A stretch of DNA of 64,000 nt from Bryoerythrophyllum caledonicum. Its lineage: Eukaryota > Streptophyta > Bryopsida > Pottiales > Pottiaceae. Location: NCBI GenBank assembly GCA_963971425.1, contig OZ020517.1, forward strand, positions 18,008,904 through 18,072,903, in the 5' to 3' direction. Both the position numbers and the translations under genes were made by a program. This document shows, in pieces, positions 1 to 11,629 of the stretch; the stretch's first letter is position 1, and each line of letters begins with the position of its first letter. The notes beneath the pieces are model-generated. The model ran no database searches. It worked only from the letters and a program-made list of their open reading frames with translations, and was not told where the DNA came from.

Positions 1-1406
1 CCTTAATCTCGCATGAGCCTCTCTCAGAGACTCGTCACCTCCACGTGTGAAGGAACGAAGGGCCTTCATCTTATCTGCCCTCTGTCCTTGGTAATCTCTA
101 TGGAGTTGCACGAAGAATCCCAAGGTGGGATTGAATGGAGGTGGATGATTTACCAGTACCTCTGGCTGTTCCACATCCTCCGTTGAGCTCGTGCCTTCCT
201 CCATCTTCCCCTTAGACAAGAGTGGGGGTGTCACCTTCGGTGCTCCACCGAACACGTCCACGTAGTTCGGTGCATAGAAGTCCCTCCAGGCCATGATTTC
301 GGTGAAATGAGATGCCTCGAACTCTCCGTAGTCCGCCAGTGGCGCTCCCTCCAGACACCCAAACAAGGCCCTCCACACCATATACGGATTAAAGTTGGGG
401 TTACGTGACTTCTGGAGTTCACACCACATGGTGAACTCCCTCTTGAAGTCATCGACTTCGATGGTGCCCGTGGCACCTGAAAATCTTCGTACCCCTCTTT
501 CTCCACCTCCATAGGGTGAAGCCATTTCCTCCCAATCAAAATATGATTGGTAAGGCTTTATGGGTAAAACTGGAACCTGAACACTCACTTGCGGGCTTTC
601 TAAAAATTCCTCCTCTTCTACCAGTGGCAAAGCACTCTCCTCTACCTCTTCCGATTGACCACGAATTTCAGACAACACTCTCTCACTAGCATCTACTGAG
701 AAGGGGGTGTTTCTACGTGTAAACCCAGGACCCTTCCAGTTCTCCAGATTGCTAGTTTCGTGATCTACTCGAATAAATGCCAAGCCTCATGAGTTCCTCT
801 CATCTCTGGAGCATAAATCGTAGGTGTGACTTCCCAGACCAATAACTCTAAGGTAAGAGTATCCCACACACTCGAGGCACGCTCCTGCCACGTGTTAATC
901 TCCCACTGCCAGGTAGTGTGGAATAAAAATCCTTCGCTCTCGAACTCCGTGAAAATGAGTGAGAAGGTGGGTAACTGGATGCCTGAAGAGAAATCCTCGA
1001 CCTCTACACCATATCTCGATCCAGAATTTCGAAGAACCACGGCCTTACCTCCAGTTACCAAGTCTTCGACCCCCACTTGACCACGAGCACGGCACAGAGG
1101 TGCTGGAATTCCCTCCTTCACCCGAAGTGAGCGGATTTTCTGGACCCCACCTAATGAAGTCCAGTACTTTACGGATTCCGCACTCAACACCTTCGTGCCT
1201 GGTTTGTGCAAACTCTGAGGCCCCGTGCGAGATTTGGCTATGGGTGAAAGCTCAAAGTCCCCGTGGCTACCACTTGCTGTGGCTGGGGAACCTTTCACTC
1301 GTAGGCTCTGCAAACAATCGATCAAGGTGTCCAACACCTCACCATCAATTTCCACCTTCGGCCCACTAGCCTTCTCGGGTTTCTTGGACTTACCTCTTCC
1401 GTCCAT
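1..1406 (-). mobile_element. Ty3/Gypsy-like gag region, fossil, cut by the window edge
   Basis: Read on the minus strand, the part nearest the window edge gives a gag-like polypeptide. It has a WRALFGCLEGAPLADY segment followed by a QLHRDYQGQRADKMKALRSF and ESLREAHARLR helix pair, which matches the retrotransposon gag pattern of a capsid followed by a self-association helix. Upstream (765-1406) lies a 213-codon N-terminal portion beginning MDGRGKSKKPEK, which is basic and probably disordered. The visible portion does not read as one continuous frame and looks broken, with roughly one interruption. Protease, RT and integrase would lie outside the window to the left, and the leader and LTR would lie to the right (1.4-2.6 kb). 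I could not find a convincing LTR end or primer-binding site there. Family assignment rests on the gag pattern alone. Confidence 0.55.
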
Positions 1407-1529
1407 GGTCCATAATTAGAGTGCCAACTAACCTTGAAACCACAATAATAGCGTTCCTGCAAGCTTCCACGAATCCACTTTTCCCCCCACTAGGTGCTAT
1501 GAATATAAAATCATCTTTCCACCTCCTGG

Positions 1530-2240
1530 TTGTCAATGTTGGTACTCGGGTAATCTCATACGCAACCTTACCTAAACCTCATACGGGTATGGCAACCACT
1601 AATATGGTCCTAGTCTCGGTTACCAACCCCCACAGCCGGTCATCAACCCGACTGCTGGTTATCAACACAACTGCAGGTCATCAATCCCACAGCCGGTCAA
1701 CAACCAAGGGGCCGGGTTTAACCCAAGCACCGGATATTAGTCGCACATACGAGAGTCACTAATCCAGGTGGGTATGCTAACAACACCGGGTTAACAATCC
1801 ACTAACCCGGATATCATCCTCTACTCTGGGTACCAATCTCTACACGAGTATCAACCTGTACCTCGGGTATGGTCATGTACCTTGGGTATCAACATGTACC
1901 TCGGATATCAACATCTGGTCCGGGTATAAATATGAGAACAGGGTTTCATCATGAATCAGGGTATCAGCACGTACTAGGGTATCAGCACGTACCAGGGTAT
2001 CAGCACGTACCGGGGTATCAACCCGTACCAGTGTATCAACAACAACACCGGGTAGAAGTACCAAAACCAGGGTTTCAAGTGAACGGGAGGGTATCAATCA
2101 GCAGGAGGGTATCAGCCACAAGGTACCGGATATCAGCAACAATCGAGTACCAACCAGAAGACTGGGTATCACAAAGAAGACCGGCTACCATTAAGTAGCC
2201 TAGTGTACCAGTATAAGAACAGGGTTTCTACAGGAGAACA
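1530..2240. repeat. 18-bp GGGTATCA minisatellite encoding GYQ repeats
   Basis: A degenerate tandem array, most regular at 1957-2035, where units of the type GGGTATCAGCACGTACCA follow one another. It weakens outward to about 1530 and 2240. Because the unit is 18 bp, the plus frame at 1869-2198 translates as repeated GYQHVP, and scattered GYQ triplets appear farther left. It could be a plain minisatellite in the leader or LTR of the neighbouring gag fossil, or the decayed repeat domain of a Gly/Tyr/Gln-rich protein. I see no start codon context or flanking domain that decides this. Confidence 0.7.
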
Positions 2241-2770
2241 GGGTAGCATTACCAAGTCGGGTGTCAATTTCCAATCCAGGGTGTATGCCCTGTCCGGGTA
2301 TGGTTCTGATCGGGCACCCTGCTCGGCACTCACTCCCGACGTCTGTCTGTACCGTGTATGTGTCTGTGCGCCGAGTCTCACCTCTCGTGTCTGCCCGTGC
2401 ACACCGACTCTCTCACCCGTACCTCTCGCGTTACACCCTCATCACTTGGTGTTCACGTCGCTCACATTATACGTCCCAACTCCCGTGTCTACGGTGCACC
2501 TGTCTGTCCACACAGACACCACGTCCTTACACCCACCGTGTACACACAGACCCCTGCACACTCACCGCGTCCTCCTGTATAGACATCGTGTCTGTATATA
2601 CTAACCCTGACAGAGAAAGAATGAAGGGCGAATGAAGCACGAGAATAAGGATTGCCAAGCAAGCAGCGAATTCTCAAGACCGAGAATCCACTCACTCCGA
2701 GCCGATATTACAATTACCACAACGAAGCCGTCGAGAATCTCCGTGCCTACATGACGACCGAATCTCCTCC

Positions 2771-3016
2771 TCACACGATCTCGGTTGTGGACTCGGTGAC
2801 CTTCACTTCCTCCTCGGCGACGTCCCTCCCAGTCTTGTACTTGTAATAGACGCTCATGAACGTACCCACGGCCTTGTACTTGTCACAGCACTTATGGAGT
2901 ACCTGCACACACAACAACAACTGCTCGTCCAGCGAGTATCCCTCGTCAGTCTCCACGTCGGGCGCGACCGGCATGTACTTGACCGAGAATGTGATCGAGT
3001 CGCTGCGCGTGCACTG
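2771..3016 (-). pseudogene. unrecognised protein fragment with natural-looking composition
   Basis: The minus frame reads SITFSVKYMPVAPDVETDEG, then SLDEQLLLCVQVLHKCCDKY, then KAVGTFMSVYYKYKTGRD and an acidic tail. Composition is that of a real globular protein (amphipathic helix, few Pro or Ser), unlike the shadow frames around it. The same frame continues upstream past a TGA (about 3017-3019) into Arg-rich sequence, so the piece is either an exon or a relic. I do not recognise the family. No neighbour supports a function. Confidence 0.3.
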
Positions 3017-3929
3017 TCACTGCGCCTCCTCTAGCGTCACATGCACACAAACCCCGGCCTCCCCGCCTGAGCGAGCCACCGCAACAGTGCTGCTCCCGTG
3101 ACTCCACCAAACTAAATGCAGGTCCTGCCTTGACGAACTTCCCCCGCGTATGAGTACGAGACGAACGACGACGTGGTTCAGAGATGTACTAGACACGCGC
3201 GTCCTCCTCCTCCATCGCCGAAAATGAACTCTCCTCTTCTCGCAGCCTCCAGCTCCCGACCTCGCACTTCGCAATCCAGCACCGTGAGCAGGTTCCCCTC
3301 ACAGCCAAGTTGTTGCCGCGCATGCCCGCCTCAGTCCATCTCCCAATCTCTCGCTTCCTGGACCGCGAGCAGATCGCCCAGTGCGAAGCGCGGTGTGAGT
3401 GTCGTTGCTGACGAGCTAGAGCGAGTCGTGGAGCTCCTACGATGGCTTCGCATTCACAGCACCTCCTTCACCAAAACTTGCTCCCAGCGTCGCACCAGAG
3501 TTCCTGCAACCACCGAACACCACCACTGCGTAGACTCGCGTCGTCTCTCTCCTGTGAAAGCGGATCTGAGATCCTCACAGAAAGTGTGGATGAAGACTAA
3601 GGTCAACGGACTATCATCCACTTGGATTGGCTTAGCGTTGACATCCGCCACTCATTCTCACCCTTATCCAACGGATTTCATCCGCTTAGCTAAGCACACT
3701 TGAGGTTTTGCAACAAAATTTCAGCACTAAAACATTGCTCAAAAACACCCTAAACACAACATTTTGAGGGTTTTAAGTGTCACTAAATCACTAGGAATAC
3801 ACTCATATCTTAGTGATGATCTTTCTCAAGTAATAAACAAGTAGAAAATACTCATAAACTACACATAGTCAAGCCAATGCCATTCTTAAAGAATGGTTGC
3901 ATAATAACAATGAAGTTTAAGAAGTGCAC

Positions 3930-4060
3930 GCAAGTACGCACTCTCTCACTCCATTACGTGGGAGACTCAACTTGAGAAAGATGAGTCTCCCCACACTACA
4001 CGTGGAGGTCATTTGGACTCCAAGTCTCAAATGAGGTGTCAAAAGACACCACCAAGGCCC
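3930..4060 (+). repeat. dispersed repeat family A, copy 1
   Basis: About 130 bp, including the GGAGACTCA and GATGAGTCTCC stretches and the block around CGTGGAGGTCATTTGG and GAGGTGTCAAAAGACACC. It recurs in reverse orientation at about 26860-27010 with moderate divergence. No terminal repeats or coding capacity are visible, so it is part of an unclassified interspersed element. Confidence 0.6.
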
Positions 4061-4639
4061 TAAAAGTCCAATACCACTAATACTAACTCTAATTAACAAC
4101 TAAAGCTAGCATCCAGGGTTTCCTTGGGCCATTTAACCTCCTAGTTGGTTTACAACGCGTAAACCAACCTCCACAAACCCTCCAACGCGTCGAACCTGAC
4201 AACTACAACATCTCATATACAAACCCTGAAGACAAGCACTTACAACTGTCACATTTGTCCACTCTCCTTGTACCACCAATGCTTGCATGTTGATAACATG
4301 TTGCATTATCATATACAAGCACCAATATATCACCATAATAACAACAACTCTACGCCTCCTCTCCTCCATAGTGCTAAAATTTTCTAGAAAAGAGCAAAAA
4401 GGGAAAGAGAGAAGAAAAATAAGAAAAGGAGTAGAAGAAGAAGGTTGGGGGTTTCCAATGAAAATGGGGAGGTAAAGTAGAGCGACAAGGATGAAGATAC
4501 TGGCTACCATATTTAAATATTATTTAAAAAATGATTTGGTCCACTTGATGGCCTCTTCTCACGTTATACTACTTCCAAAGGCCATGGCTACCAAAGGCCA
4601 TCCTTTGCATTTGAAGCGAGGGACCTTCACTAGGCTTTT

Positions 4640-4941
4640 GGAGTTTTGGCTTCTCACCTTGGTTTGAAGCATAAAGAGGCCCTAAGTCCAAACGCAGTCG
4701 CCCTCCATTGTGCATATATGGCAACACTTTTAGAGAGTTTTGGCACCAAAACAACGGCCTCACAAGTGCAAACTTGGATCGCCGGTTTTAGCCAATCCAA
4801 ACTTCCATTGCGAGGTTGGCGTGTTCCTTTGATTTTTATTATTTAATGTATTTTTTTAACCCAAGAGTATGGCCTCTTGCCGTTGTTTGGGCTGAAATTT
4901 TGACAATCAGCCTCTTGACTTGGCCAGGTGTGAAGTGGCCC
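4640..4941 (+). mobile_element. PIF/Harbinger-type MITE, diverged copy
   Basis: The right end (GCCTCTTGACTTGGCCAGG followed by GTGTGAAGTGGCCC) resembles the right TIR of the MITE at 6901-7451 and is followed by TTA, the target trinucleotide of that superfamily. The interior also matches: CATATGGCAACACTTTT, TTTTGGCACCAAAACAACGG, then TATTATTTAATGT. The left end is too diverged or rearranged to place exactly. No coding capacity is expected. Confidence 0.5.
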
Positions 4942-5253
4942 TTAGAGTGATGCATCACATATTGTGAGATTTCCATAAGTTGCTTTGGCTTGTGGAACTT
5001 GGAAGGGCCTTGCGAAGTGAATTGATTGGGCTGACTTTAGTGGGTGGATGACTTTAGTGTGATGAACAGTTACTAGTTTTGCACTGCAAAGGAATAGAAA
5101 GCCGTTGCTGAACCTTACGAGTGGGGGGAATCTCGAATATGATTGGGCATCCATCTGCACATCCGTGCACATCCGTCCTTTTAGTACTCCCAATCTGTTG
5201 ACTTCCGGAATGGAAGTTATAGAGCATAATCCTCTCGCCTACCAAAAAAAAAA

Positions 5254-5362
5254 AGCCTCTGGACTCCCCAAAATAAGAGGGCCAGAAAAATGACCCATGT
5301 AATTAAGACGGGCCCACCTCGGATAAGTACCAATGAGGGGGTCAATTTGCCCTGAGCCATTG
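5254..5362 (+). mobile_element. short foldback element, diverged copy of the 22978-23107 family
   Basis: The core CCCCAAAATAAGAGGGCC, then GGGCCCACCTCGG and GAGGGGGTCAATTTGCCCTG, matches the foldback at 22978-23107 in the same order and orientation. The left arm is eroded, so the palindrome is incomplete here. Small non-autonomous element. Confidence 0.55.
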
Positions 5363-6239
5363 TTGACATGCATGTGCTTGATGTAATTTAGTGTAGGTGA
5401 TTCACATCAATAATGAATCCACACTATATACAGTGGATGTTGTAGTGTCGTTGCTCACGACTGCCCCACTGTCGCTTGAGTATCACAATCGCATTGGAGT
5501 AATATCACCCGAGTGTCACCTAGATATCATCCAAGTACAGCACATCGTTAATCGCCGCTGTGGACTCCCTGTGATAATGCCCTTGCCACAAGTTCAAGAG
5601 AAAGCCACAAGAGAATTCTAATGTAGCATCTACTCTAAGCTACAATAGAATCTGATGTATTGTGCCATACTGTAAGGAACTTGACTTGTCAGCTTTCCAG
5701 ACTCAAGCTATAATCAACCAAGTTGAAGTAGACATAAACTTCACTGCTCAGAAACTGCTCTCCTCGCAACATATTGTCATCATGTGATAATGTAGCGTTG
5801 CATTGATAGCAAGCGCTATTGGCATGTAAAACACCGCCCCCATCATGTACAAGTGTAATCTTCACTCTACTAGAAGTCTATCACTCGACAAGAACTTGGC
5901 AATAGAAGTTGTGTGGCTGTTGGAGACGTGAACTTATTATACCAGCTCAGTGAGCTCCTGGAGTTTATCATGTGCTTGGAGCTTCTCCATCGACCGACGT
6001 GATACAGTAGTGTGTAGGACGTGCGGAGATTCTACAATCCATAGATTACAATAACAATTGGAACATAACATTAGTCAACAGCTGTATCTATGCCTAACAT
6101 AACACTCATTAGTTGGATGGTAGCAAGTATCTACTTATAGAATAGGCGACAGTCTGTTCGTCCGCCGCTCCCGGTCATGTGACCTTTGGAATTGTCATTT
6201 GAATCAAATGTGCCTTTTGAATTGAATGTGAACTTTGAA
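5363..6239. other. no gene seen
   Basis: AT-rich sequence with short open frames only and no recognisable protein segment. I see no promoter or structural RNA I can support. Confidence 0.6.
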
Positions 6240-6312
6240 TGAATCCTCTATATGTGCCCTTTGGAAGAATCTTTTATAGTGCCCTTTGGAGGAATCCTTT
6301 ATAGTGCCCTTT
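6240..6312. repeat. 25-bp tandem repeat, three copies
   Basis: Units of the form GAATCCTTTATAGTGCCCTTTGG repeat nearly exactly about three times. Looser relatives (TTTGGAATTGTC, TTTTGAATTGAATG) lie just upstream at 6185-6235, suggesting an older, longer array. Confidence 0.7.
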
Positions 6313-6900
6313 TATTCAAATTTGGCTTATTGAGTTTTAAAATTGTATTATGTATCAAAAATAGAAAAATAAAACCATAATTTCCAACATATTGAAATTA
6401 CACAATATACTACCTCGGTACATAAAATAAATGATAGTTATCTAAAGACAATAACACGTACATGAAATAAATAATGGGTATTTAAAGTGAATAGTACGTA
6501 TATATCGTACATAATGCATATATAATGGGTAAATTTTATTTTTGCATTTACATATGTTTATTTAACTTGGGATTGCCCTGGTCAGTTGATGACAACATGG
6601 AATGTACTTGATTTGATTTAGATTCGATTTGAGCTTATAGGTTTTAAAATACAAAACATGCAAAGGTAAATTTAACACACCACCCTCTGCTCTCCCCGTC
6701 GGGACGATGGGTACCAACCCTAGTGGAGTATAATTGGGTTCCCATGATTAATACATCATGAGAACCTTTTAACAGTTAATAGTAATTGAGTTAACTAAGC
6801 CTTAAATGTTAGAACAAGCCCCTGGTGGCCACAAAATTCTACTCGTATTTGAACATGACAAGGTTTAGATATCAAAATGATCTCCAAATGATGGATGTTA

Positions 6901-7451
6901 GGGCCGCTTCACACTTGGTGGCCAAGTCGAGAGGCCGTCAATTTCCACCAATGAGATTGCTAGAATGGCCAGAGTCCGGACTTTGGGCCTTCACACTTGT
7001 GCCCAAACTCCAAAGGCCATCGTCCTACATGGCAACACTTTTGGGTTGTTTTGGCGCCAAAGCGACGGCCTCTCGAGCAAAACTTGGGTCGCCCATTTTG
7101 GTTGACCCAAACTACAATCGAGAGTCCGTCGAATTTTTTAATTAAAATAATCAAAAAGTGACAAGATCTAGACCGTTAGATGAAAGAGACCGAATTTTTT
7201 GGCTGATTTTTTTTGGCTGATTTTTTTGGCTAATTTTTTTGGCTGATTTCTATTGGCTGATTTTTTTTGGCGTAATGATGTGGGGTTTGGACTTTGGACT
7301 TGGCCTTTGGGGCTTCACACCACGACCGGCCAAACCTTCAATTTATATTATTTAATGTTTTTTTTTGACAAAAAAGTTTGGCCTCTCGCCATAGTTTGGC
7401 CACTCATTTTGACGGTCGGTCTCTCGACTTGGGCATAGTGTGGAGCGGCCC
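6901..7451 (+). mobile_element. PIF/Harbinger (Tourist-like) MITE with TTA target duplication
   Basis: The left end GGGCCGCTTCACACTTGGTG (continuing GCCAAGTCGAGAGGCCGTCAA) is matched in inverted orientation by the right end ending GTGTGGAGCGGCCC, about 40 bp with a few differences. Both ends are flanked by TTA (6898-6900 and 7452-7454), the 3-bp target duplication typical of PIF/Harbinger. Length is 551 bp with no ORF of note. Internally it carries a run of TTTTTTGGCTGA units at 7197-7272 and secondary inverted segments. A relative lies at 4640-4941. Confidence 0.8.
7197..7272. repeat. TTTTTTGGCTGA short tandem repeat
   Basis: Six imperfect units of GGCTGATTTTTTTT type inside the MITE. Likely slippage product. 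Confidence 0.8.
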
Positions 7452-7904
7452 TTAGTTGAAGAATCTTCAATTCAAAGGTGTAAATTTTGCTAAACCTTAA
7501 TAAATTTTTTGTGTTCTACATATGAAAATATGTGTATGTATATGCGATTCCCAAATGACATTTATGGGTTAAGCACAAGCACGCGCCATGCAAAGGAGGG
7601 CTGAACGAAGTCATTAGTGACTAGGTGTGTTTAAAAGTTGTTGATGTAACAAGTTATATTTTTCCGACAACACTATAGCACTTAGCATGTCAAGTTTTTT
7701 TAAAATTTTGTACAACGTGATGCATATGAAATATTTATCAATTGAAATGTATATTTTCCTTGATATCGGATGTGTGATTTATGGATCTGCTCATGTTTGA
7801 TAAGAATTTATAAATGTGAATATGATATGACGGTATGATATCAATTTTGATTAATAATAGTGGAACGTGCTTTTTAAATAATTGCTTGTAGAATCCCCTA
7901 GACT

Positions 7905-8490
7905 TAGGAAGATTTACATTCTTATTTTTTTAGAAACTTAAAGATTTCATTTTTATGGGAGTCTTATAGATTCCCTTCTTCTTGGGAACTTCTACATTTC
8001 GTTTTCATTGGAAACTGATACAATGTCCTTGAATTGGAAAGTTGTACATTCCCTTTTTATTGAGAACTTATGCAATTCCTTATTTTTTGGGAACTTGCAC
8101 ATTTCCTTTTTCCTAGGAAACTTACACTATTCCTATTTGTTGAGAACTTGTACATTTCCTTTATATTGCAAGCTTATACTACCCCTTTTTATTTGAAAAC
8201 TTGTATATTTAATGGAATTATTAAACTTATACAACCCCTATTTTTTGAGAACTTGTGCATTTCATATTTATTGGAAACTTGTACTATCCTTTTCTTAGGA
8301 CTTGTACATTTCCTTTTTATTGGAAACTTATACTACCCCTATTTTTGGGAACTTGAAGATTTCCTTTGTATTGGAACTTATACTACCCCTTTGTACGGGA
8401 AAATTGAACCTGCCTATTTTATTGGAATCTTAAAGATTTTATTTTTATTGAAGACTTGTAAATTCCTTTCTATTTGGGAACTTCTTTAAT
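7905..8490. repeat. 30-bp minisatellite (ACTTGTACATTTCC type), about 19 units
   Basis: The array alternates units resembling GGAACTTGTACATTTCCTTT and GGAAACTTATACTACCCCTT, each followed by a T-rich TTTATT segment. Two alternating unit types imply a higher-order period near 60 bp. Long plus frames across it (for example 8070-8489) are Leu/Phe/Tyr-rich products of the array, not genes. Confidence 0.8.
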
Positions 8491-8537
8491 GGTATCTCCA
8501 ATCCATGGAGAGGAGTAATGCCTTGGACAAAGCCTAG

Positions 8538-8569
8538 TAACACGCAATTAAGCAATTATGCACTTGGCC
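8538..8569 (+). repeat. left copy of a 32-33-bp sequence inverted at 20.9 kb
   Basis: The sequence TAACACGCAATTAAGCAATT followed by ATGCACTTGGCC recurs as its reverse complement at 20898-20930 with about two differences. The orientation is that expected of transposon ends facing each other across 12.4 kb. Confidence 0.6.
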
Positions 8570-9085
8570 TTTTAAAAGTGCACTTAGTGACAGCGGCGGC
8601 CAATGCGTTGGATCAAATTAAGTTTTGTTTGATTTCCTGTTTTTAAAAAAAAAAAATAGGATCTGAGAACAATTTTCAATATAACCAAAAATGTTAATTC
8701 AATAAGTTTTTTTTTGGCATTTTTGACAAATTTGATATGGAACTTGGTTAGAATTTGATAAATATTTGTTTCATACTTAGTAGTATGTTTTTGGAAAGAA
8801 GCTTGTCAAGTAACTATACAAAATATGCAATTATGTAAACTAAAACACTGCGCAATGAATGGCAATTGATTTGAATATATTACTCATGGAACGTGATACT
8901 TAAGAAGAAGAAAATCAACATATTGCATATATTCTTGTACTTGGTGATGTAATCAAACAATGGGAAAAACCTCTCGGATTTATTGGTCAATTGTTACCAA
9001 ACGCCTTACATAACCAAGTGGAAGACTACTCTTGCATATACCCTACATGCCAATCACCATACACTCATTGTAGTATACTCCTTTA

Positions 9086-11537
9086 CTACATATCATTCAA
9101 GGCTGCTTGCAACCGTTCATTGTCAATTGCTTCGGATTGCATTGCAATATATTCTAGTATGTGAGCCTTAGCCGACTGAAAAATCCGAATCTTGGTTTCA
9201 ACTTGCGATCCGAATATATTTTGCTTTCTCCTCCGGAAAGCGCCAGCCACTGTTCTTTCAGGTTCGTCTATCCACAAAAAGATGCATGCCTCTTTTTCTA
9301 CCCAACTATGGCTCTCACACGTGGGCTCCCAAAATGCATCCATGCAATTTGCATATCGTTGTGCAGTGGACCCTGTTCTGTCAACATTTTCTCTTTGCAT
9401 GATGGGCCAATACCAACAAACCTTCATTTTATGACTCCTTTGATTTTTCCCATCTTCAATCACCTTCCCTACATAGAATGGTATACCACCTTCAACCTCA
9501 GCTCTATCAACACTCAGGGCTACAAATTGTCCACAATTAATATCTGATTGTGGATTGAATGGTGGAAACGGGTCGTGATTAACTTCATCCCCTGCTCCTT
9601 GTTCGATTCGTTCATGGTTGCGTTCCGTTCGTTGCGCCCTACGCACTGCTTGATTCGATGGTCTTCCTCTACACGGACCAAAATATCCTCGAGAGTCTGC
9701 ATTTGGAAGTATAGCCACAATTTGGTCCACGATAGTTACTTCGCGATTTTCATAGCCTGGGCCGTTGACTTCATCCAATGAAACAGGTTCCGCAGTTGCG
9801 GTATTGGACACATCTAAAGGCCAAAATGGTAAAGAATGATGCTCGTTGCTACGGTCTTCGTGTGGAAATTTGGCTAAGTACAGTTTCAATTTCTCGGCCT
9901 CCACTTTAGCATCACGGTTCCTTTCCACATGTTGCAATCTTTCAATGCACCTCTGTTTATAGGCAATGAAGTCATCCAACGCTTTTAGCTCCCGTTCGCC
10001 CACTGCAAACACATTTGTGAACGCTGGTCGTTCATCTCTATTTGGCAGCGACCTCAAAGTCTTTGTTCCTGTCTCCGGTCCCCAAGAATCATTGCAGTAA
10101 TGTTTGTGTTGCACTCGAATCTCGTGGGTCCCATTTCTATCATCTATATAGAATCGCATGTGGTGTGGAAATGTTATGCCAACCAATGAATCCGAACCTG
10201 TTAGTAGGTGGGGTGTTATGAACTGTTTCCAATCCCACACATTCTCTAACAACCGTGCCGTGACAAATGCCTCCGTAGGAGACGTTCCCCGTTCTATAAG
10301 GTTAAGCATTTCTTTTAAGGATTCTACATCCGATCTCTTCAAAGTACTTGATATACAACTGAAGCGTTGATCAATATCTTCATGTGTACGGCCAACTATA
10401 AGAAAAGAGAGTTCCACCTCTTGAAAAAATCCCAATCCCACCAAGGATGCGCATAGAGCAAACATATAGATGTTTTTATTCTCACGGGTGCAATTATCTG
10501 CTTAGATGCGCAATGTTGGTGGCAAAAATCCCTTCCTCCGCAACACGTCTCCAATCACATACAACAACGTGCTCACAACCTGGTTGCTGTCATGTTTGTG
10601 GTGAGCTCCAAACCATACGTCGTAATACAAACCGATTCCATGTACTAGAGCCCCGCATAGATGGGTCTTCACAAACCGGTGTTCAATGTTCTTTACGGTT
10701 TGACGCATTCTTGGTACCATGGTTGTGTTTTGGTCCATGCCATCCACAATGATGCACATGTACAACTCAGGGTGGATATAACACGACCTCTTGAATATCC
10801 AATAATGCCTACGTTCTTCCATCTGGATGCGTAGATGCAACATAAACAATTCTTTGATCCTAATCCTTGCATTGGCATTGGTTGTACCCTCCATAGCACA
10901 TTTATATTCCCAACAATGATAACACTTTGAGAACCTTGAGAATGGTGGAACCTGGACATGGGGATATCTCAAACGCCACATCCTATGGAACGAGCTAATT
11001 AAAATGGTATCTCCATTGCATATTCTCTTCACCTCTTCATTCACGTAATTGAATACGTCAAATTTTATTGTATTCATTGGAAGGAGAATAAGAGGCACCA
11101 CTGTGTTGTCATCTTTACGGCAAATAGAACGATGAGGTTGAGGACATCCAGCTTCTTCCACAAATGATTTGAAGCAAGCCTCCGCAGCAGACATTCTAGT
11201 GCTCTCTCTAATCGGATTCGATAGTGTGTTACCGTGGATTGCCGTCACTCTACCGTATATTAAACAATCTTTCTTCAACTCCTTAAAACGCCGTTGCGAA
11301 TAACCAACCCCAAGAGTGTAGCAAGCATTGCAAACAGGCCTGCCATCTAACTTCGTCTCAAATTTATCCCGACGAAATCCTTCGGTTCGTGTATAAAAAG
11401 AAACCAACATTTGTCTTATCCATGTACTTCGGATTGAATACTCTGGTGCCCAAGCATTATATCGCATGTCTAAAATATGCCTTGTTGAAATGTCCCTCAA
11501 ACAATTTTGCTTGCATCCTCCCTATGCTATTGCCCTT
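9086..11537 (-). pseudogene. DUF7869-like protein, main body, one in-frame stop
   Basis: One continuous minus frame of about 800 codons, closed only by a TAA at 10502-10504 in the context PPTLRI-stop-ADNCTRENKN. It resembles the multi-copy plant and animal family annotated as DUF7869. Visible blocks in order are a Cys pair (CKQNCLRD), IIVDGMDQNTTMVP, a HLCGALVHG region, KHDSNQVVSTLL, the DNCTRENKN block, and VGRTHEDIDQRFS (usually GHTHEDIDQ). The C-terminal half contains FYVGKVIEDG and MKVCWYWP, a small barrel-like segment. The alternating conserved Asp and Glu blocks suggest an RNase H-like fold, which is an inference. The stop fits a CAA-to-TAA change, because Gln is the natural residue there. 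Substrate and role are unknown. The domain name is from memory. Confidence 0.6.
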
Positions 11538-11629
11538 TCCACGCTTGCCAAAAATACCTTACTTGCTGCAGTTCCTGTCACATTTGACTCGTTTGAAACT
11601 ATCCTTCTTCTATTCTACATAGAATAAGG

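Noticed and set aside
3173-3703. Plus frame of 176 codons rich in Ser, Pro and Arg
   Set aside because: Composition follows high GC content, no domain is visible, and the opposite strand is equally open.
4133-4510. Minus frame with a hydrophobic N-terminus resembling a membrane protein
   Set aside because: It arises from a T-rich stretch read on the minus strand. The rest has no natural pattern.
8008-8489. Leu/Phe/Tyr-rich frames resembling membrane helices
   Set aside because: Translation of the 30-bp minisatellite in successive frames.
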